This document shows, piece after piece, positions 61,753 through 64,000 of a stretch of DNA of 64,000 bases (position 1 is its first letter; each line of letters opens with the position of its first letter). Source of the DNA: Mycolicibacterium mageritense. GTDB taxonomy: Bacteria; Actinomycetota; Actinomycetes; Mycobacteriales; Mycobacteriaceae. The position numbers and the translations under genes are program-made. The notes beneath the pieces were generated by a model. The model made no database searches and was not told the DNA's origin. It worked only from the letters and a program-made list of their open reading frames with translations. Location: NCBI RefSeq assembly GCF_010727475.1, contig NZ_AP022567.1, positions 2,542,001 through 2,606,000 of the forward strand, in the 5' to 3' direction.

Positions 61753-62244
61753 TTATCCGCAGCCGGGTGGTTCCGGCGCGCCCTTCTGGTCCTCTTGCTC
61801 GCCACCGGCCAGCCGCTCCAGCGGCGCCAAGGCCTTGGACAGGGTCTCGAGATCCTCGGCGCTGAGCTTGGCCAGCCGCGCGGCCAGGTCGGCGCGCCGG
61901 GCCGCGAGCGATTCGCGGTGCTGGACCAGCCCGCGCGGCGTCACGTCGACGAGCACGGCTCGCAGGTCAGAGGGGTCACGGGAGCGTTTGACCAGGCCGA
62001 GCTTCTCCAGCCGGCGGATCGCCACGGTGGTGGTGGGCGTACGGACCCGCTCACGGGCGGCCAGCTCGGTCATCCGGATCGGACCCTGATCGAGCAAGGT
62101 CAGCAAAATCGACAGCTGAGCAAGCGTGAGGTCACCCGCGGTGCCCTTGTTGGTGTCGCCGCGGCGCAGCACGGAGAAAACCTTGGAGAGCACCCGCTGC
62201 AATTCCCCAGCCAGCTCGGTGACTTGGGATTCGGTCTCCACCAT
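61753..62244 (-). CDS. MarR-family transcriptional regulator
   Basis: A 163-residue winged-helix regulator: LTLAQLSILLTLLDQGPIRM followed by TELAARERVRTPTTTVAIRR and the wing KRSRDPSDLRAVLVDVTPRG. It corresponds in position to Rv0042c. It follows the GH63 gene convergently with three bases between the stops, and its ABC transporter neighbour reads in the same direction from further right. Target genes are unknown; autoregulation is usual. Confidence 0.92.
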   Translation of the reverse strand: MVETESQVTELAGELQRVLSKVFSVLRRGDTNKGTAGDLTLAQLSILLTLLDQGPIRMTELAARERVRTPTTTVAIRRLEKLGLVKRSRDPSDLRAVLVDVTPRGLVQHRESLAARRADLAARLAKLSAEDLETLSKALAPLERLAGGEQEDQKGAPEPPGCG

Positions 62245-62299
62245 AATTCGCTAGTCTAACCTGTCTGGGCCTGCCAGGATGTCAGCTTGGCCAGCTAAC

Positions 62300-63037
62300 T
62301 CAGAGCACCTGGGAGAGGAACCGGCGGAGCCGGTCTGTTTCGGCCGATTCGAACAATTGCGCCGGGGGCCCGGACTCGACGACCTTGCCGTGGTCCATGA
62401 ACACCACGGTGTCGGCGGTCGAGCGCGCGAACCCCATCTCGTGGGTGACGGCCACGATGGTCATGCCGTCGGCCGCCAGTTCGGCGATGAGCTCCAGGAT
62501 CCCTTTGACCAGCTCGGGGTCGAGCGCCGAGGTGGCCTCGTCGAAGAACATCACCTGGGGTGCCATCGCGAGCGCACGGGCGATCGCGACGCGCTGCTGC
62601 TGGCCGCCGGACAGCGTGGCGGGACGCACATCGGCCTTGTGCCGCAGGCCGACCCGGTCGAGCTGCGCCAGCCCGAGCTCGCGCGCCGCGTCGGCACCGA
62701 GACCCTTGAGCTTGCGCGGGCCCAGGGTGACGTTGTCCAGCACGGTGCGGTGCGGAAAGAGGTTGAACTGCTGGAACACCATGCCGATGCGCTGACGCAG
62801 CTGGTCGGGATTGTCGGCCAGCACGGACCGGCCGTCGAGCAGGATGTCGCCGCTGTCGGGTTCGTAGAGCCGGTTGAGGGTCCGCAGCAGCGTCGACTTG
62901 CCCGACCCGGACGGCCCGATGACCGCCGTGGTGGTGCCCGCGGGCACATCGAGATCGACGCCGCGCAACACCGCGTTCGGCCCGAACGACAGGTGAATGC
63001 CCGTGGCGGCCAACGAGACTGCTTCTGGGCCCGGCAT
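62300..63037 (-). CDS. Polar amino acid ABC transporter, ATP-binding protein
   Basis: A 245-residue ATPase: Walker A GPSGSGKSTLL (about residues 40-50), Q-loop VFQQFNLFPH, signature LSGGQQQR, Walker B VMFFDEATSALDP and switch His in VAVTHEMGFA. The pattern is that of GlnQ/HisP-type importers. Its ATG shares one base with the stop of the upstream permease gene, so they form one transport unit. Confidence 0.95.
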   Translation of the reverse strand: MPGPEAVSLAATGIHLSFGPNAVLRGVDLDVPAGTTTAVIGPSGSGKSTLLRTLNRLYEPDSGDILLDGRSVLADNPDQLRQRIGMVFQQFNLFPHRTVLDNVTLGPRKLKGLGADAARELGLAQLDRVGLRHKADVRPATLSGGQQQRVAIARALAMAPQVMFFDEATSALDPELVKGILELIAELAADGMTIVAVTHEMGFARSTADTVVFMDHGKVVESGPPAQLFESAETDRLRRFLSQVL

Positions 63038-64000
63038 CAGATCATCTCCTGGGTGGTCGCGGCGGGCGGCAGTTCCTCTTCCACGGGCGCTCGGCCGCGG
63101 CGCAGCCGGTTGTCGACGTAGTTCACGAGGTGGGTCAGCGGGATGGTCAGCAGCAGGTAGAACAGGCCCGCGGCGACCAGCGGCGACAGATTGCCGGTCT
63201 GCGCGTTGAGATCCCGGCCGACCTGGAAAAGTTCGCGCTGACTGGCGACCAGCCCGAGGAAGTACACCAGCGACGAAGCCTTCAGCAGTGAGATGAACTG
63301 GTTCATGAGCGCGGGAAGCACCCGGCGCACGCCCTGCGGGACGACGACGAGCCGCATCGACGCGCCGTAGCTGAAGCCCAGCGCGCGCGATGCCTCGAGC
63401 TGCCCGGCCTCGACGCTCTGGATGCCCGACCGGAAGATCTCGCCGATGTAGGCCGCGGCCATCAGCCCGAGCGCCGCGATGCCGAGCGGGTAGGGGCTGT
63501 TGCCGGTCAGTGACCCGACGACGGGCCCGACGCCCAGCCCGATCAGCAGGATGATCACGACTTCGGGCAGGCCGCGGAAGATGTCGGTGTAGACCCGTGC
63601 GGGCCAGCGCAGCCAGCGGGAGCGCGAGATGCCTGCCACCGCGAGGCCCATGCCGAGGACCAGGCCGATGATGCTCGCCGACACCGTGAGGATCAGCGTG
63701 TTCGGTAGACCGGTCTTGAACAGGTCGGGAATCGCCTGGCGGTACAGATCCCAGTCCAGGAAAGAGTCGGCCAGTTGGGACAGCGTCGATTTCGCCGCGA
63801 CCGGGCCCGTGGCGGCGGGCTGTTGGTGACTCGCCGCGATCGCGTTGAAGTCCGGCAGCTGCGGCGCCGGCGCGGCTTTGGAGCCGGGCTTCCAGCCCGG
63901 CGGCAGCGCCCGCGGCACCCAGTCGGAGTACAGCCGCGCCCAGGTGCCGTCGGCGATCACCGCGTCGAGCCCGGAGTTGAGCGCGTCGATCAGGGGCTTG
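63037..64000 (-). CDS. ABC transporter substrate-binding/permease fusion, partial
   Basis: The reading frame is open to the right edge, so the N-terminus is missing. The first visible residues (KPLIDALNSGLDAVIADGTW then ARLYSDWVP) are the end of a periplasmic-type solute-binding domain. A linker follows, then a permease domain with five or six helices and the EAA loop (QLEASRALGFSYGASMRLVV). The fusion of binding protein and permease is known in actinobacteria for glutamine or polar amino acid importers. The last four bases contain the TGATG junction with the ATPase gene. Confidence 0.9.
   Translation of the reverse strand, partial: KPLIDALNSGLDAVIADGTWARLYSDWVPRALPPGWKPGSKAAPAPQLPDFNAIAASHQQPAATGPVAAKSTLSQLADSFLDWDLYRQAIPDLFKTGLPNTLILTVSASIIGLVLGMGLAVAGISRSRWLRWPARVYTDIFRGLPEVVIILLIGLGVGPVVGSLTGNSPYPLGIAALGLMAAAYIGEIFRSGIQSVEAGQLEASRALGFSYGASMRLVVVPQGVRRVLPALMNQFISLLKASSLVYFLGLVASQRELFQVGRDLNAQTGNLSPLVAAGLFYLLLTIPLTHLVNYVDNRLRRGRAPVEEELPPAATTQEMI

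Overview
The window is a high-GC actinobacterial chromosome segment carrying the replication origin of a rapidly growing mycobacterium (Mycolicibacterium type). The evidence is the gene order gyrB-dciA-recF-gnd-dnaN-oriC-dnaA / rpmH-rnpA-yidD-yidC-jag-rsmG-parA-parB, a pseudo-amidase CwlM, the sigM-trxB-trxA block, a MurJ-pseudokinase fusion, an MPT63-type antigen and a GH63 glucosylglycerate hydrolase. Species assignment is inference; no rRNA or tRNA gene is visible.

Left arm (1-9.2 kb), accessory: a minus-strand operon of an SseB-like protein, a WXG100-like protein, a 1,994-residue RHS polymorphic toxin with an LHH-type nuclease tip, and an overlapping SMI1/KNR4 immunity gene. It looks like a type VII (ESX) secreted toxin system. 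Next to it is a secreted MPT63-domain protein with a long nonapeptide-repeat tail.

Mobile element (9.23-20.66 kb): the most notable feature. A gene for a membrane-anchored extracellular-domain protein downstream of gyrB is split in two. Its first part ends at about 20,658 and the missing C-terminal part, in the same orientation, is at 9,049-9,232. The roughly 11.4 kb between them has matching inverted ends (GTTCACT / GTTCTCT, each followed by two hairpins). It carries three overlapping tyrosine-recombinase genes and a small coiled-coil TnpC-like gene, plus cargo: an alpha/beta hydrolase, an FAD monooxygenase divergent from a TetR repressor with two operators, an M19 dipeptidase and a decayed second tetR. 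This is a Tn554/RIT-like element with metabolic cargo. gyrA, normally next to gyrB in mycobacteria, is not in the window.

Origin core (20.6-36.3 kb): gyrB, dciA, recF, gnd, dnaN and dnaA read leftwards; oriC lies between dnaN and dnaA. rpmH to parB read rightwards, with two parS sites, one overlapping the rsmG start and one inside parA. A GNAT-like gene and a small membrane protein follow.

A second accessory segment (37.06-38.95 kb) carries a leucine-rich-repeat-like protein and a 106-residue partner between inverted clusters of an 18-20 bp repeat.

Right arm (39-64 kb): a long leftward run mutT-like, DUF6049-like membrane protein, murJ, sigM, rsmA, trxB (with a SigH-type promoter), trxA, cwlM; then pcnA, an acidic aspartate-repeat protein, a DinB-type protein, an MFS transporter, yqgE, a small membrane protein, an mtc28-type antigen, leuS, an SDR, the GH63 hydrolase, a MarR regulator and a polar amino acid ABC transporter that runs off the right edge. 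No CRISPR array, tRNA or rRNA gene was seen.
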